DNA from: Nocardioides aquaticus
Lineage (GTDB): Bacteria > Actinomycetota > Actinomycetes > Propionibacteriales > Nocardioidaceae
Direction: 5' to 3'
NCBI RefSeq assembly: GCF_018459925.1
Contig: NZ_CP075371.1
Location: 372,001 to 436,000 of the forward strand
Length of the DNA stretch: 64,000 bases
How positions within the stretch are numbered: position 1 is the first letter of the stretch; each line of letters begins with the position of its first letter. Of this stretch, positions 48,835 through 57,307 are shown piece after piece. The position numbers and the translations under genes were made by a program. The notes below the pieces were generated by a model that was given only the letters and a program-made list of their open reading frames with translations, ran no database searches and had not been told where the DNA came from.

Positions 48835-49632
48835 GTGACCGACCACGCCCCGTCCCGCCCCGCGACGGGTCCGGGGACCGCCCCGGCCGGGGACGTCGTG
48901 ACGGTCGCGCACGGCACCCGTACGCCGGCCGGCAACGAGGTCGCCCTGACCCTCGCGGCGACGCTGGCCGGACGCTCCGGGCGCCGGGTGACCGGGGCGT
49001 TCGTGGAGCTCGCGGACCCCCTGGTCACGGATGTGCTGGCCGGGCTCGCGGAGCCGGCGGTCGTCGTGCCGCTGCTGCTCACGACCGGGATGCACGTGCG
49101 CCAGGACGTCCCGCGCGCCGGTGCCGGCGCCCGGGTGCCGGTCCGGGTCGGCCGCTCGCTGGGCCCGCACGCCCGGCTGGCCACCGCCCAGGTCGACCGG
49201 CTCCGGGAGGCCGGCGCCGAGCCCGGCTGCCCCGTGGTGCTGGTCGCTGCCGGCTCCAGCGACCCGCTCGCCCAGCGCGACCTCGCGCGCGCCGCCGAGC
49301 TGCTCGGCCGCGCCTGGGGAGGCCCGGCGCGGTTGGCGGTGATGTCGGGGATCGGGCCCCGCGTGGACGAGGTCGTCCGCCCCGGCGACGCCGTCTCGCC
49401 CTACCTCCTGGCCCCGGGCTTCTTCGCCCGGAAGGTCGCCGAGCAGGCCCGGGCCGCCGGCGCGACGGTCGTCGCCGACGTGCTCGGGGCCCACCCCGAG
49501 GTCGTCGCCCTGGTGGGTCAGCGTGCGGGCGCGCTCGAGGCGGCCCGTCGCTGGCCGGCGCCGGAGAGTCAGCGGAAGTCGATGAGCAGCGTGCCGGTGT
49601 CGTCGTCGGTCGGCGGGTCCACCGCGTCCTGA
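48835..49632 (+). CDS. Sirohydrochlorin chelatase (CbiX/SirB type)
   Basis: This 265-residue protein carries two half-domains of the CbiX fold. The metal-ligand histidines are in VAHGTRTP and LLTTGMHVRQD, with AGSSDP and LAPGFFARKV later. It would insert iron (siroheme) or cobalt into sirohydrochlorin; siroheme for NirB is the likely use here. The frame extends about 64 bases past the start of the convergent methyltransferase's end, so the two genes overlap tail to tail and the last ~20 residues may be variable. Start GTG 48835 follows a leaderless promoter. Confidence 0.85.
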   Translation: MTDHAPSRPATGPGTAPAGDVVTVAHGTRTPAGNEVALTLAATLAGRSGRRVTGAFVELADPLVTDVLAGLAEPAVVVPLLLTTGMHVRQDVPRAGAGARVPVRVGRSLGPHARLATAQVDRLREAGAEPGCPVVLVAAGSSDPLAQRDLARAAELLGRAWGGPARLAVMSGIGPRVDEVVRPGDAVSPYLLAPGFFARKVAEQARAAGATVVADVLGAHPEVVALVGQRAGALEAARRWPAPESQRKSMSSVPVSSSVGGSTAS

Positions 49633-50465
49633 CCGGGTCCCGCCTGCTCCGCGGGCGCGTCGTCCGCCGGGTCCTTCGCGCCGGTCGCCAGGTCGGCACC
49701 GCGGCGGGGTACGACCGCCGCGCGGAAGCAGCGCGCGCTCCAGGGCAGCTGGAGGCCCTCCCACCCGCGGCCGAAGCCGTCGTAGAGGGCGAGCGCCTCG
49801 GCCAGGACCCGCTCGCGCTCCTCCTCGTCCTGCACCCGCACGTGCGACCGGGACAGCACCATGTCGCGCAACCGGTCGCGGTCGAGGGTCTGCCAGGACC
49901 CGAACGACGTCTCGTCGACGAAGCCGAACAGCCCCGAGGTGCTCAGCAGCGTCGTCCAGTCGCGCGGCTCGCCGGTGCCGCCGAGGATCCGGCCCAGCCG
50001 GCGGACCCACGGGATCCGTTCGTCCCGCTCGTTCCACACCATCGCGACGTGCCCGCCGGGCCGCAGCACGCGCACGATCTCGGGCAGCGCCCGGTCGAGG
50101 TCGAACCAGTGGAAGCACTGCGCGCCGACCACCACGTCGACCGAGCGGTCGGGCACGGGCAGCTCCTCCGCGGCGGCCTCGCTGACCCGCACGTCGGGCA
50201 GGCGCAGCGACAGCCGCGACAGCATGTCCTGGTCGGGGTCGGTGGCGTGGACGTCGTGACCCAGCGCGACCAGCTCGGCGGTGAGCTTGCCGGTGCCCGC
50301 GCCGAGCTCGAGGACCGACAGCGGCCGGGTGCCGGTCAGCCAGGTCGCGGCCTCCCGGGGGTAGCCGGGGCGGCCCCGGTCGTAGGCGTCGGCCACCGCG
50401 CCGAAGGCCTGTGCGGGTCGTCCCGGCGCGGGGACGGCCTCCGGCTGCTGCTGCTCGTCGTTCAT
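49569..50465 (-). CDS. Class I SAM-dependent methyltransferase
   Basis: This 298-residue protein has motif I VLELGAGTGKLT near residue 51, an acidic loop DPDQDML, and RVLRPGGHVAMVW as post-motif III, of the Methyltransf_11 type. The GAQCFHWFD segment is common in a family with unknown small-molecule substrates. The C-terminal ~40 residues are disordered and acidic. No pathway partner is adjacent. ATG 50465. It overlaps the chelatase gene tail to tail. Confidence 0.88.
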   Translation of the reverse strand: MNDEQQQPEAVPAPGRPAQAFGAVADAYDRGRPGYPREAATWLTGTRPLSVLELGAGTGKLTAELVALGHDVHATDPDQDMLSRLSLRLPDVRVSEAAAEELPVPDRSVDVVVGAQCFHWFDLDRALPEIVRVLRPGGHVAMVWNERDERIPWVRRLGRILGGTGEPRDWTTLLSTSGLFGFVDETSFGSWQTLDRDRLRDMVLSRSHVRVQDEEERERVLAEALALYDGFGRGWEGLQLPWSARCFRAAVVPRRGADLATGAKDPADDAPAEQAGPGQDAVDPPTDDDTGTLLIDFR

Positions 50466-50495
50466 CCCGGCGAGGCTACCGCCGTGGCCGTCTCC

Positions 50496-50501
50496 TAGGC
50501 T
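50496..50501 (+). promoter_or_regulatory. -10 box of the Rv3662c-like gene (leaderless)
   Basis: TAGGCT lies eight bases before GTG 50510. Confidence 0.45.
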
Positions 50502-50509
50502 CGACCGCT

Positions 50510-51259
50510 GTGCCAGTCCCGCCCGCAGCGCCCGCCGCCGACCCTCTCGCCTGGCTGGCCTCCGCCGAGGGCGTGCCGAGCGCCTTCGCCTCCGCCCGGG
50601 ACGGCATCGACGTCATGCTCCGCGACCGTGGCCTGCGCCGGACCAGCCCGGAGACCACCGCCGAGTCGCTGCTGCGCGGTGCGCACGCGAGCGCCGTGCT
50701 CGCCGGGTCCGGCTCCACCCTGGCCGAGGTCCGCGACGGCGAGGGCGACGCCGCCGCCGGCGACGCGGTCCGGGTGGCCACCGAGCTGCTCGGACTCGCC
50801 CCCACCCTGCGTACGGCGCCCCTGCAGGCGCTGGCCCGTCTCCACACGCTGGCCGCGACCGCCTCGCAGCCCGCCGACCGGCGCGGTCGCCCCCGTGACG
50901 GCGACGGCGCGCGCCGGCTGCGCGGGGTGGCCGACCTGCTGACCACGCCGACGTCGGCCCCGGCGCTGCTCGTGGCCGCCGTGGTGCACGCCGAGCTGGC
51001 CACCGCGGCCTGCTTCGGCAGCCACGACGGCCTGGTGGCCCGCGCCGTCGAGCGGCTGGTCGCCGTGGCCCGCGGGGTGGACGAGAAGTCGCTGGTGGTC
51101 CCGGAGGCCGGTCACCTGGCCCTGCGCGCGGAGTACGAGTCGAACCTGCGCGGGTACGCCGAGGGCGGCCGCGCCGGCGTGCACGCCTGGGCGCTGTACG
51201 CCGCGGAGGCCTGGGTGGCCGGGGCCGAGGCGAGCCCGCTGCGTCGCGAGGCGCTGTAG
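50510..51259 (+). CDS. Conserved actinobacterial hypothetical protein (Rv3662c-like)
   Basis: This 249-residue soluble, Ala-rich helical protein (DPLAWLASAEGVPSAFASARDG; TTAESLLRGAHASAVLAGS, split by loops) has no clear catalytic motif, signal peptide or membrane segment. It is recognised mainly by position: opposite the HAD gene and beside the structured RNA, as Rv3662c lies beside Rv3661 and MTS2823. Homologues are sometimes labelled oxidoreductase without support. The function is unknown. Start GTG 50510 after a leaderless promoter. Confidence 0.75.
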   Translation: MPVPPAAPAADPLAWLASAEGVPSAFASARDGIDVMLRDRGLRRTSPETTAESLLRGAHASAVLAGSGSTLAEVRDGEGDAAAGDAVRVATELLGLAPTLRTAPLQALARLHTLAATASQPADRRGRPRDGDGARRLRGVADLLTTPTSAPALLVAAVVHAELATAACFGSHDGLVARAVERLVAVARGVDEKSLVVPEAGHLALRAEYESNLRGYAEGGRAGVHAWALYAAEAWVAGAEASPLRREAL

Positions 51260-51299
51260 CCCCGGAAGCCGGCCCGGGTCGGGCACGGGCGGGTCCGGA

Positions 51300-51465
51300 C
51301 GTAGTGGTGGCACCCGGGCAGGGCCCGGATGCCACCGATGCACATGAACCTAGGGCTACCAGGCGTGCAGTTGTCTGCTGCCGCGGTCTTGCCGGGGTCA
51401 GCGCCCTGTCGGAAGGGTGGTTCGCCGCGTGGGTACCCGGTCATGTGCCGTCTGTGGAGTTGTGT
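51300..51465 (-). ncRNA. Probable Ms1/MTS2823-like (6S-like) small RNA
   Basis: This gap between the Rv3662c-like and HAD genes holds strong structure on the minus strand. A 14-bp hairpin at 51306-51336 (one wobble) is a likely 3' terminator. GCACATGA (51441-51448, minus) pairs with TCATGTGC (51340-51347), closing a ~100-base core that has an inner CGCGG/CCGCG pair. TTGTGT (51494-51499) and TACAAC (51471-51476) are 17 bp apart as -35/-10, giving a start near 51464. M. tuberculosis MTS2823, homologous to Ms1 that binds core RNA polymerase, lies in the same gap in the same orientation. Identity is inferred from position and fold; ends are estimates. Confidence 0.55.
51306..51336 (-). terminator. 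Strong hairpin at the 3' side of the small RNA
   Basis: GGTGGCACCCGGGC and GCCCGGATGCCACC form a 14-bp stem with a 3-base loop. It can also end the convergent Rv3662c-like transcript. Confidence 0.7.
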
Positions 51466-51532
51466 CCTCAGTTGTACGCCGATGTGACCTGGGACACAAG
51501 GGCGGCGGGCCGCCGGGCGGGGGGATCGGAGG

Positions 51533-52363
51533 TCACGACACCTGGCGACGACGGGCCCCGGCCCACACGACGCCGCCCACCGCGACCGCGCCGCCCACGG
51601 CGAGCGCCGCCAGCGTCGGCCGGGTCGAGGGCAGGTGCAGCCGGGAGCGCAGGGTGACCGGCCGGCTGAAGTTCAGCACCGGCCAGCCCCGGGCCGCCGC
51701 CGTCCGGCGCAGGTCCCGGTCGGGGTTGACCGCGTGCGGGTGGCCCACCGCCTCGAGCATGGGGACGTCGGTGACCGAGTCGCTGTAGCCGAAGCTCCGG
51801 TCGAGGTCGTAGCCGTGCTCGACGGCCAGCGCGGTGATCGCGCGGGCCTTCTCCTCGGCGTAGGCGTAGTACGAGATCTCCCCGGTGTAGCGGCCCTCGA
51901 CGACCTCCAACCGGGTGGCCACGACGTGGTCGGCGCCGAGCATGGCGCCGATCGGCTCGACCACCTCGGAGCCCGAGGTCGACACGATGACGACGTCCCG
52001 CCCGGCCCGGTGGTGCTCCTCGATCAGCGAGACGGCCTCGTCGTAGACGAGGGGGTCGACCACGTGGTGCAGGGTCTCGGCGACGATCTCGCGCACCGTC
52101 GCGACGTCCCAGCCGGCGCACAGCTGCGACATGAAGGCGCGCATCTTCTCCATCTGGTCGTGGTCGGCACCGCCCACGAGGTAGACGAACTGCGAGTACG
52201 CCGAGCGCAGCACCGCGCGCCGCGAGATGAGCCCACCGGCCTGGAAGGGCTTGGAGAAGGCCAGGGTGCTCGACTTGGCGATGATCGTCTTGTCGAGGTC
52301 GAAGAAGGCCGCGGTGGGCGCGGGCGGGGTGGTCGGCGCCGGCGGGGGCGTCGGGTCGGCCAT
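51533..52363 (-). CDS. HAD-superfamily hydrolase (SerB-like subfamily IB)
   Basis: This 276-residue protein has the HAD motif I FFDLDKTI (nucleophile Asp, acid Asp), motif II serine in VIVSTSGSEV, and motifs III/IV in YAEEKARAI and GYSDSVTDVPML. The C-terminal ~25 residues form a membrane-like helix ending in RRR. It corresponds to Rv3661. Phosphatase activity is predicted; SerB-like members act on phosphoserine or lysophospholipids. ATG 52363 has TACGAT six bases upstream. Confidence 0.88.
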   Translation of the reverse strand: MADPTPPPAPTTPPAPTAAFFDLDKTIIAKSSTLAFSKPFQAGGLISRRAVLRSAYSQFVYLVGGADHDQMEKMRAFMSQLCAGWDVATVREIVAETLHHVVDPLVYDEAVSLIEEHHRAGRDVVIVSTSGSEVVEPIGAMLGADHVVATRLEVVEGRYTGEISYYAYAEEKARAITALAVEHGYDLDRSFGYSDSVTDVPMLEAVGHPHAVNPDRDLRRTAAARGWPVLNFSRPVTLRSRLHLPSTRPTLAALAVGGAVAVGGVVWAGARRRQVS

Positions 52364-52525
52364 GGGGGCATCGTAGGCCGGTGACGCTGCCGGCGGGGTG
52401 GGTGCGCTGCGTCGCGGGGCCGGCGGACCGGCCACCGGTCGTCCACAGCCGTCGCCGTACGCGCCGCGTCCACAGGTCGCCGCCCGGGCCGTGCGGCCGC
52501 ACGCGGACCGGGGAAGCCTCGGGTC

Positions 52526-53677
52526 ATGGACGCCGACGACCACGACCCCTCCCGCCCGCCCGTGCTGGTGCTGACCCGCGACGCGGGGCTGCGCGAGCAC
52601 CTGCTGCGCCTGGCCGCCGCCGCGGGGTCGGCGGTGGCGGCCCCGGCGGAGCCGGGCGCCGCCCTGCGCGGGTGGGCGGGCGCCGGGCTGGTGCTGGTCG
52701 GCACCGACGCGGCGCCCGAGCTGGTGTCGTTGAGCCCGGCACGGCGCGCGGCCGTGCACCTGGTCACCTGGCCGCCGGTGCCGGACGACGCCTACCGCGA
52801 CGCCCTCGCCCTCGGGGCCGAGGACGTCCTCGACCTGCCGCGCTGCGACGCCTGGGTCGGCGACCTGGTCGCCGACGCGGCCGAGCCGCCCGGCGGCGCC
52901 GACCCCCCGACCGGGCACGGCGCGGCGGGCGCGCCCGGTCGGGCCGGGGTGGGTGCCGCGGACGGCCCCGGCGTGGTCGTCGGGGTGGTGGGCGGCAGCG
53001 GTGGTGCGGGGGTGACGACGCTGGTGGCCGCGCTCGGCCAGGTCGGCTCGGGCCGGGGCCGCACGCTGCTGGTCGACCTCGACCCGCACGGCCCCGGCCT
53101 GGACCGGGTGGTCGGCCTGGACGACCGGCCCGGGGTCGGCTGGGACGACCTGGACCGGAGCGCGGGTCGGCTCGGGGCCCGCGCCCTGCGGGAGGCGGTA
53201 CCCCGGCAGGGCGACCTCGGGGTGCTCACCTGGCGGGACGGAGCCCGTACGGACGTGCCGCCGCCCGGCGCCGTCGGCGCCGTCCTCGACGCCGCCCGGC
53301 GGGGCCACCGGCTGGTCGTGGTCGACCTCGCCCGGCAGGTCGCGACGGGGGGTGACGTGCTGGCGCGCCTGGACCGGTTGCTGGTGGTGGCCCGACCGGG
53401 CCTGGCGCCCGCCGCCTCGGCGGTCCGGCTGGTCGACGCCCTCAGCGGTCGGGCTGCGCCGCTGCTGGTGGTCCGGGGGGACCCCGTGGCCGCCGGGCGG
53501 TTGGAACGGGCCACCGGGGTGCCGCTGCTGCTGAGCATGTCCGACCAGCGGGGCCTGGCCGAGTCCGTCGACCTGGGCCTGGGACCGGTGCGGCACCGCC
53601 GCGGCGCGCTGGGTCGGGCCGCCGCGGAGGTGCTGGCGCTGCTGGCCGTCCGTGGGCCGTCCGGGCTGGTGGCGTGA
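52526..53677 (+). CDS. ssd: Septum site-determining protein Ssd / CpaE-like ATPase-fold protein
   Basis: This 383-residue protein has an N-terminal receiver-like region and a C-terminal MinD/CpaE fold (from ~145). The P-loop position reads GGSGGAGVTT, so the catalytic lysine of GKTT is Val and the signature lysine is also missing; switch II is VVDLARQ. ATP hydrolysis is therefore doubtful. In Rv3660c this protein affects septum placement; as first gene of a Tad operon it may instead position the pilus machine. It overlaps tadA by four bases. Confidence 0.85.
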   Translation: MDADDHDPSRPPVLVLTRDAGLREHLLRLAAAAGSAVAAPAEPGAALRGWAGAGLVLVGTDAAPELVSLSPARRAAVHLVTWPPVPDDAYRDALALGAEDVLDLPRCDAWVGDLVADAAEPPGGADPPTGHGAAGAPGRAGVGAADGPGVVVGVVGGSGGAGVTTLVAALGQVGSGRGRTLLVDLDPHGPGLDRVVGLDDRPGVGWDDLDRSAGRLGARALREAVPRQGDLGVLTWRDGARTDVPPPGAVGAVLDAARRGHRLVVVDLARQVATGGDVLARLDRLLVVARPGLAPAASAVRLVDALSGRAAPLLVVRGDPVAAGRLERATGVPLLLSMSDQRGLAESVDLGLGPVRHRRGALGRAAAEVLALLAVRGPSGLVA

Positions 53678-54891
53678 GCCCCCCGGCCGCCGGGGTGGCC
53701 GGGCTCGTCGGGGTCGCCTCCGGGGGTGCGTCGTGGGCGGCGGAGGTCGAGCGGGTGCGCGACCTGCTGGCCGGGGAGCCCGGGGAGCTGACCCCCCACC
53801 GCGTCGCGGCGGCCCTCCGGGCGACCGGCGGCCCGGTCGGCGACGCCACGGTGCTCGCGGTGTTCGAGGACCTCCGTCGCGACGTCGTCGGGGCGGGCCC
53901 CCTGGAGCCGCTGCTGCGCCTCGACGGCGTCACCGACGTCCTGGTCAACGGGTGCGAGCCGGTCCGGGTGGACCGTGGCCGGGGCCTGGAGACGACCGAC
54001 GTGGTGCTGCCCGACGAGGCGGCCGTCCGGCGCCTGGCGCAGCGCCTGGCCGCCCTCGGGGGCCGCCGTCTCGACGACGCCACGCCGTACGTCGACGTCC
54101 GGCTGCCCGACGGCACCCGCTGCCACGCGGTGCTGGCACCGCTGGCGCGGCCCGGCTCGGCGATCTCGTTGCGGCTGCCGCGGCGCGAGGCGCCGGACCT
54201 GGCCGGACTGGTGGCGCTGGGGATGATGGACGCCGAGGTGGCCTCGCTGCTGCGCGACGTGGTGGCGCGGCGCCTGGCCTTCCTGGTCACCGGGGGGACC
54301 GGCACGGGCAAGACCACGCTGCTCGCGGCGATGCTGGGCGAGGTGGACCCGGCCGAGCGGCTCGTGGTGGTGGAGGACTCCTCGGAGCTGCGGCCCCGCC
54401 ACCCGCACGTCGTCGGTCTCGAGGCCCGGCTGGCCAACGCCGAGGGGGCCGGTGCGGTCGACCTGCGCACCCTGGTGCGGCAGTCGCTGCGGATGCGACC
54501 CGACCGGGTCGTGGTCGGCGAGGTGCGGGGCGGTGAGGTGGTGGAGCTGATGGCGGCGCTGAACACCGGCCACGAGGGCGGCTGCGGGACCCTGCACGCC
54601 AACACGGCGACCTCGGTGCCGGCCCGGGTGGAGGCCCTCGCCCTCGCGGCCGGGCTGGGACGGGAGGCCGCGCACAGCCAGCTGGCCTCCGCGCTCGACG
54701 TGGTGGTCCACCTCTCTCGGGGCGGCGACGGTCGGCGGCGGGTGGCCGAGATGGCGCTGGTGGGTCGGGACGCCACCGGGATGGTGGAGTGCCGGTGCGC
54801 CCTGCGGGTCGGGCCCGACGGCGTGCTCGCGCGCGGCGTGGCGGCCCGCGAGCTGCTCGACCTGCTCGACGGCGTGCCGGCCGGGGCGTGA
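53674..54891 (+). CDS. tadA: TadA family pilus assembly ATPase (CpaF-like)
   Basis: This 405-residue secretion ATPase of the VirB11/CpaF type has Walker A GGTGTGKTTLL, an Asp box VVEDSSELRP, Walker B RPDRVVVGEVRGGE and His box GGCGTLHANT. It powers assembly or export of Flp pilins on the cytoplasmic face. Start GTG 53674 overlaps ssd, and the stop overlaps tadB; the operon has no separate TadZ other than Ssd. Confidence 0.94.
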   Translation: MSPPAAGVAGLVGVASGGASWAAEVERVRDLLAGEPGELTPHRVAAALRATGGPVGDATVLAVFEDLRRDVVGAGPLEPLLRLDGVTDVLVNGCEPVRVDRGRGLETTDVVLPDEAAVRRLAQRLAALGGRRLDDATPYVDVRLPDGTRCHAVLAPLARPGSAISLRLPRREAPDLAGLVALGMMDAEVASLLRDVVARRLAFLVTGGTGTGKTTLLAAMLGEVDPAERLVVVEDSSELRPRHPHVVGLEARLANAEGAGAVDLRTLVRQSLRMRPDRVVVGEVRGGEVVELMAALNTGHEGGCGTLHANTATSVPARVEALALAAGLGREAAHSQLASALDVVVHLSRGGDGRRRVAEMALVGRDATGMVECRCALRVGPDGVLARGVAARELLDLLDGVPAGA

Positions 54892-55718
54892 GCACCACCG
54901 CGCCGCTGGTGGCGGCCGTGCTGCTCGCGGCCGCTGCGGTGGCGGTGCTGGTGCTGGTGCCGGGCCCGGCGGGCGGTGTCGCGGCACCTCGTGACCGGTC
55001 GGACACGGGTGTGCGGTCCGGCCGGCCGGCGGCCGTCGCTGCGGTGGCGGTCGCCACGGCCGGGGCCGGGGCGGTCGGGTCGGGCGCCCTGGCGCCACGT
55101 CGTCTGGCGCTCCTGCTGGTCCTGCTCGGGGTGGCGCTGGCCGCGGCACGCCTGGCGGCGGGCCGGCGGCGACGTCGGGAGGCGGCGGCGACGCGGGGGC
55201 GGGTCCTGGAGGCGTGCGAGGAGCTGCGGGCCGAGCTCGTCGCGGGGCGCACCACCGGTCACGCCCTGGCCCGCGCCGCCGCCGAGTGGGCGCCGCTCGG
55301 GCCGGTGGCCGAGACCGACCGGCTCGGCGGGGACGTGCCCGCCGCGCTGAGGGCCGCCGCGCGGCGACCTGGTGCCGAGGACCTCGTGCCGGTGGCCGCG
55401 GCCTGGCACGTCGCCCACCGCACCGGCTCCGGTCTGGCCGACGCCCTCGGCCGGGTGGCCGAGGACCTGGTCGCGCAGCGGTCGCTGCGCCGCGTGGTGG
55501 AGGGCGAGCTGGCCTCGGCCCGGGCGACGGCCAGGCTCGTGGCCGGTCTGCCGCTGCTCTCCCTGCTGATGGGGACCGGGGCCGGGGGCGACCCCTGGGG
55601 CTTCCTGCTCGACTCCCCGGCCGGGTTGGCCTGCCTGGCCCTCGGAGCCGCGCTGGGTGCGCTCGGACTGGCCTGGATCGAGGCCATCGCCGCCGGGGTG
55701 GAGCGGACCGGTCCGTGA
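54888..55718 (+). CDS. tadB: Type II secretion F-domain protein TadB
   Basis: This 276-residue membrane protein has two or three N-terminal helices, a cytoplasmic F domain (ACEELRAELVAGRTTGHALA ... WHVAHRTGSGLADALGRVAE, at ~105-200), and C-terminal helices. It forms with TadC the inner membrane platform that TadA drives. It is shorter than Caulobacter TadB, as usual in actinobacteria. GTG 54888 overlaps tadA. Confidence 0.88.
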   Translation: MSTTAPLVAAVLLAAAAVAVLVLVPGPAGGVAAPRDRSDTGVRSGRPAAVAAVAVATAGAGAVGSGALAPRRLALLLVLLGVALAAARLAAGRRRRREAAATRGRVLEACEELRAELVAGRTTGHALARAAAEWAPLGPVAETDRLGGDVPAALRAAARRPGAEDLVPVAAAWHVAHRTGSGLADALGRVAEDLVAQRSLRRVVEGELASARATARLVAGLPLLSLLMGTGAGGDPWGFLLDSPAGLACLALGAALGALGLAWIEAIAAGVERTGP

Positions 55719-56506
55719 CTGCGACCTCGTTCGGCCCGGGACTGGCCGTCGTCGCCGCGCTGGCGACCTCGCTCGCCGTGCTGCTGCTGTCCCCGGGTGG
55801 CCACGCGCCTGGCGTGCCCGGTCGGGAGGAGGCGCCGGGCCGGGCCGGGACCCCTCCCGCCGCCAGGCGCGGCCACGGGGGCGACGGCGACCGGCGGGAC
55901 GACCGTGGCCCGTTGCTGCGGCACCGGGCGGTCCTGGCGCTGCTGGCCGGCAGCGGCGTCGTCGCCGTCCTGGGCGGTGCCACCGGCGTGGCGCTGGGTG
56001 CCGCCGCCGGCGCGGGCTGCTGGTGGGCCGCCGGGCGGGTCGAGCCGGCCGGTGCCCGTGCCCGGCGCGAGGAGGTCCGCCGTCGGGCGCCCCACGTCGT
56101 GGCGCTCTTCGCCGCGGCGCTGCGCGCCGGGGCCGCCCCGGCCTCCGCGCTGCTGCTCGTGGCCGACGCCCTGCCCGGCCCGGCGACCGACCCCGTCCGC
56201 GCCGTGGCCTCGCGGCTGGCGCTCGGCGCCGACCCCGCCGGCGCGTGGCGCGGGCTCCTGGCCGAGCCAGGGCTCGAGGCGTGGGGACGGGCGATGGCGC
56301 GGGCGCACGAGAGCGGCGCGTCGGTCGTCGACGTCGTGGAGCGTCTCGCCGACGACCTGGCCGACACGGCCCGGGTCGAGGTCGAGGACCGGGCGCGCAC
56401 GGTCGGCGTGCGCGCCGCCCTCCCGCTCGGGCTCTGCCTGCTCCCGGCGTTCCTGCTGGTCGGGATCGTGCCCCTCGTCGCCGGGCTGCTCAGCTCGCTG
56501 TGGTGA
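55715..56506 (+). CDS. tadC: Type II secretion F-domain protein TadC
   Basis: This 263-residue platform partner of TadB has hydrophobic segments at ~7-25, ~70-95 and near the C-terminus. The F domain follows a basic segment (VRRRAPHVVALFAAALRAGA) and includes ARAHESGASVVDVVERLADDL. GTG 55715 overlaps tadB. After its stop the operon has a 175-bp gap with a short direct repeat before the pilin-like gene. Confidence 0.87.
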   Translation: MTATSFGPGLAVVAALATSLAVLLLSPGGHAPGVPGREEAPGRAGTPPAARRGHGGDGDRRDDRGPLLRHRAVLALLAGSGVVAVLGGATGVALGAAAGAGCWWAAGRVEPAGARARREEVRRRAPHVVALFAAALRAGAAPASALLLVADALPGPATDPVRAVASRLALGADPAGAWRGLLAEPGLEAWGRAMARAHESGASVVDVVERLADDLADTARVEVEDRARTVGVRAALPLGLCLLPAFLLVGIVPLVAGLLSSLW

Positions 56507-56551
56507 CCGGCCCGCCGGTGGTGACGGCCCGCCTGTGGTGACCGGCCCGCC
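56503..56551 (+). repeat. Short direct repeats after tadC
   Basis: GTGACCGGCCCGCC occurs at 56503-56516 and 56538-56551, with a 13-base variant (GTGACGGCCCGCC) between them at 56521. The first copy includes the tadC stop codon. The rest of the 175-bp gap before 56682 shows no gene. Confidence 0.55.
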
Positions 56552-56681
56552 GGCCTCCACGGGCGGCTCCCCGACCACGCCGTCCCCAGGTCGCCGTCGG
56601 CCCGTGGCCGTGGGTGGTGGCTGCGCGAGAGGTTCGTCCGACCGGGCCGCGCCGCGGCCCACGAGGCACCAGGGAGACCCG

Positions 56682-56939
56682 ATGGACCGCACCACCGACC
56701 CGTCCGACCCGACCGGCCCGACCCTCGACCCGACCCTCGACCCGATCCGCGACCTGGCCCGCGACCCGGGTGGGCGCGCCCGCGACGAGCAGGGCATCAC
56801 CACCGCCGAGTACGCGGTGGGCACCGCGGCGGGCGCCGGGCTGGCCGGGCTGCTGTACGCCCTGCTGACCGGTGGCTTCGGCGACCGGCTGCTGCGCACC
56901 CTGTTCGACCACGTGCTGGGCCTGCTCGGGATCGGGTGA
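56682..56939 (+). CDS. DUF4244 protein, probable Flp-type prepilin
   Basis: This 85-residue protein has an unusual Asp/Pro-rich leader of ~38 residues, then EQG followed by ITTAEYAVGT and one long hydrophobic helix. Glycine at -1 and glutamate at +5 match a prepilin peptidase site, so it is likely the major Flp pilin (Rv3656c-like). No prepilin peptidase gene is in the window. Start ATG 56682 follows GGGAG. It overlaps the TadE gene by four bases. Confidence 0.85.
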   Translation: MDRTTDPSDPTGPTLDPTLDPIRDLARDPGGRARDEQGITTAEYAVGTAAGAGLAGLLYALLTGGFGDRLLRTLFDHVLGLLGIG

Positions 56940-57307
56940 CGGTGCCGCGGCGGCCCGAGCGTGGCGCCGTCACGGCCGAGGCCGCCCTGGTCCTGCCGCT
57001 CCTCGTGGCGGTGACCGCCGCGCTGTGCTGGCTCCTGGCCGTGGGTGCCGCGCAGGTGCGCACGGTCGACGCCGCGCGCGAGGCGGCGCGGTCCGCGGCC
57101 CGGGGCGACGGCCCGGGGGCGGCCCGCGACCTGGCCCTGCGGGTCGCGCCGCCCGGGGCGAGGGTCGACGTCGCCCTCGGCTCCGCGGAGGTGGTCGTCA
57201 CCGTGACCGGCCGGGTGGAGGGGCCGGGCGGTCTCGTCTCCTGGCTGCCCGGTGCCACGGTGGAGGCGCGGGCGGTCGCCCGGGTCGAACCGGGTGCGGC
57301 CGGGTGA
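56936..57307 (+). CDS. TadE family pseudopilin
   Basis: This 123-residue protein has RGAVTAEAALVLPLLV near the N-terminus: glycine at -1 and Glu at +5 of a prepilin-like site, followed by a ~25-residue helix and a beta-rich exported domain. TadE-like pseudopilins are minor parts of the Flp pilus. The GTG start overlaps the DUF4244 stop and its own stop overlaps the next gene. Confidence 0.88.
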   Translation: MTVPRRPERGAVTAEAALVLPLLVAVTAALCWLLAVGAAQVRTVDAAREAARSAARGDGPGAARDLALRVAPPGARVDVALGSAEVVVTVTGRVEGPGGLVSWLPGATVEARAVARVEPGAAG

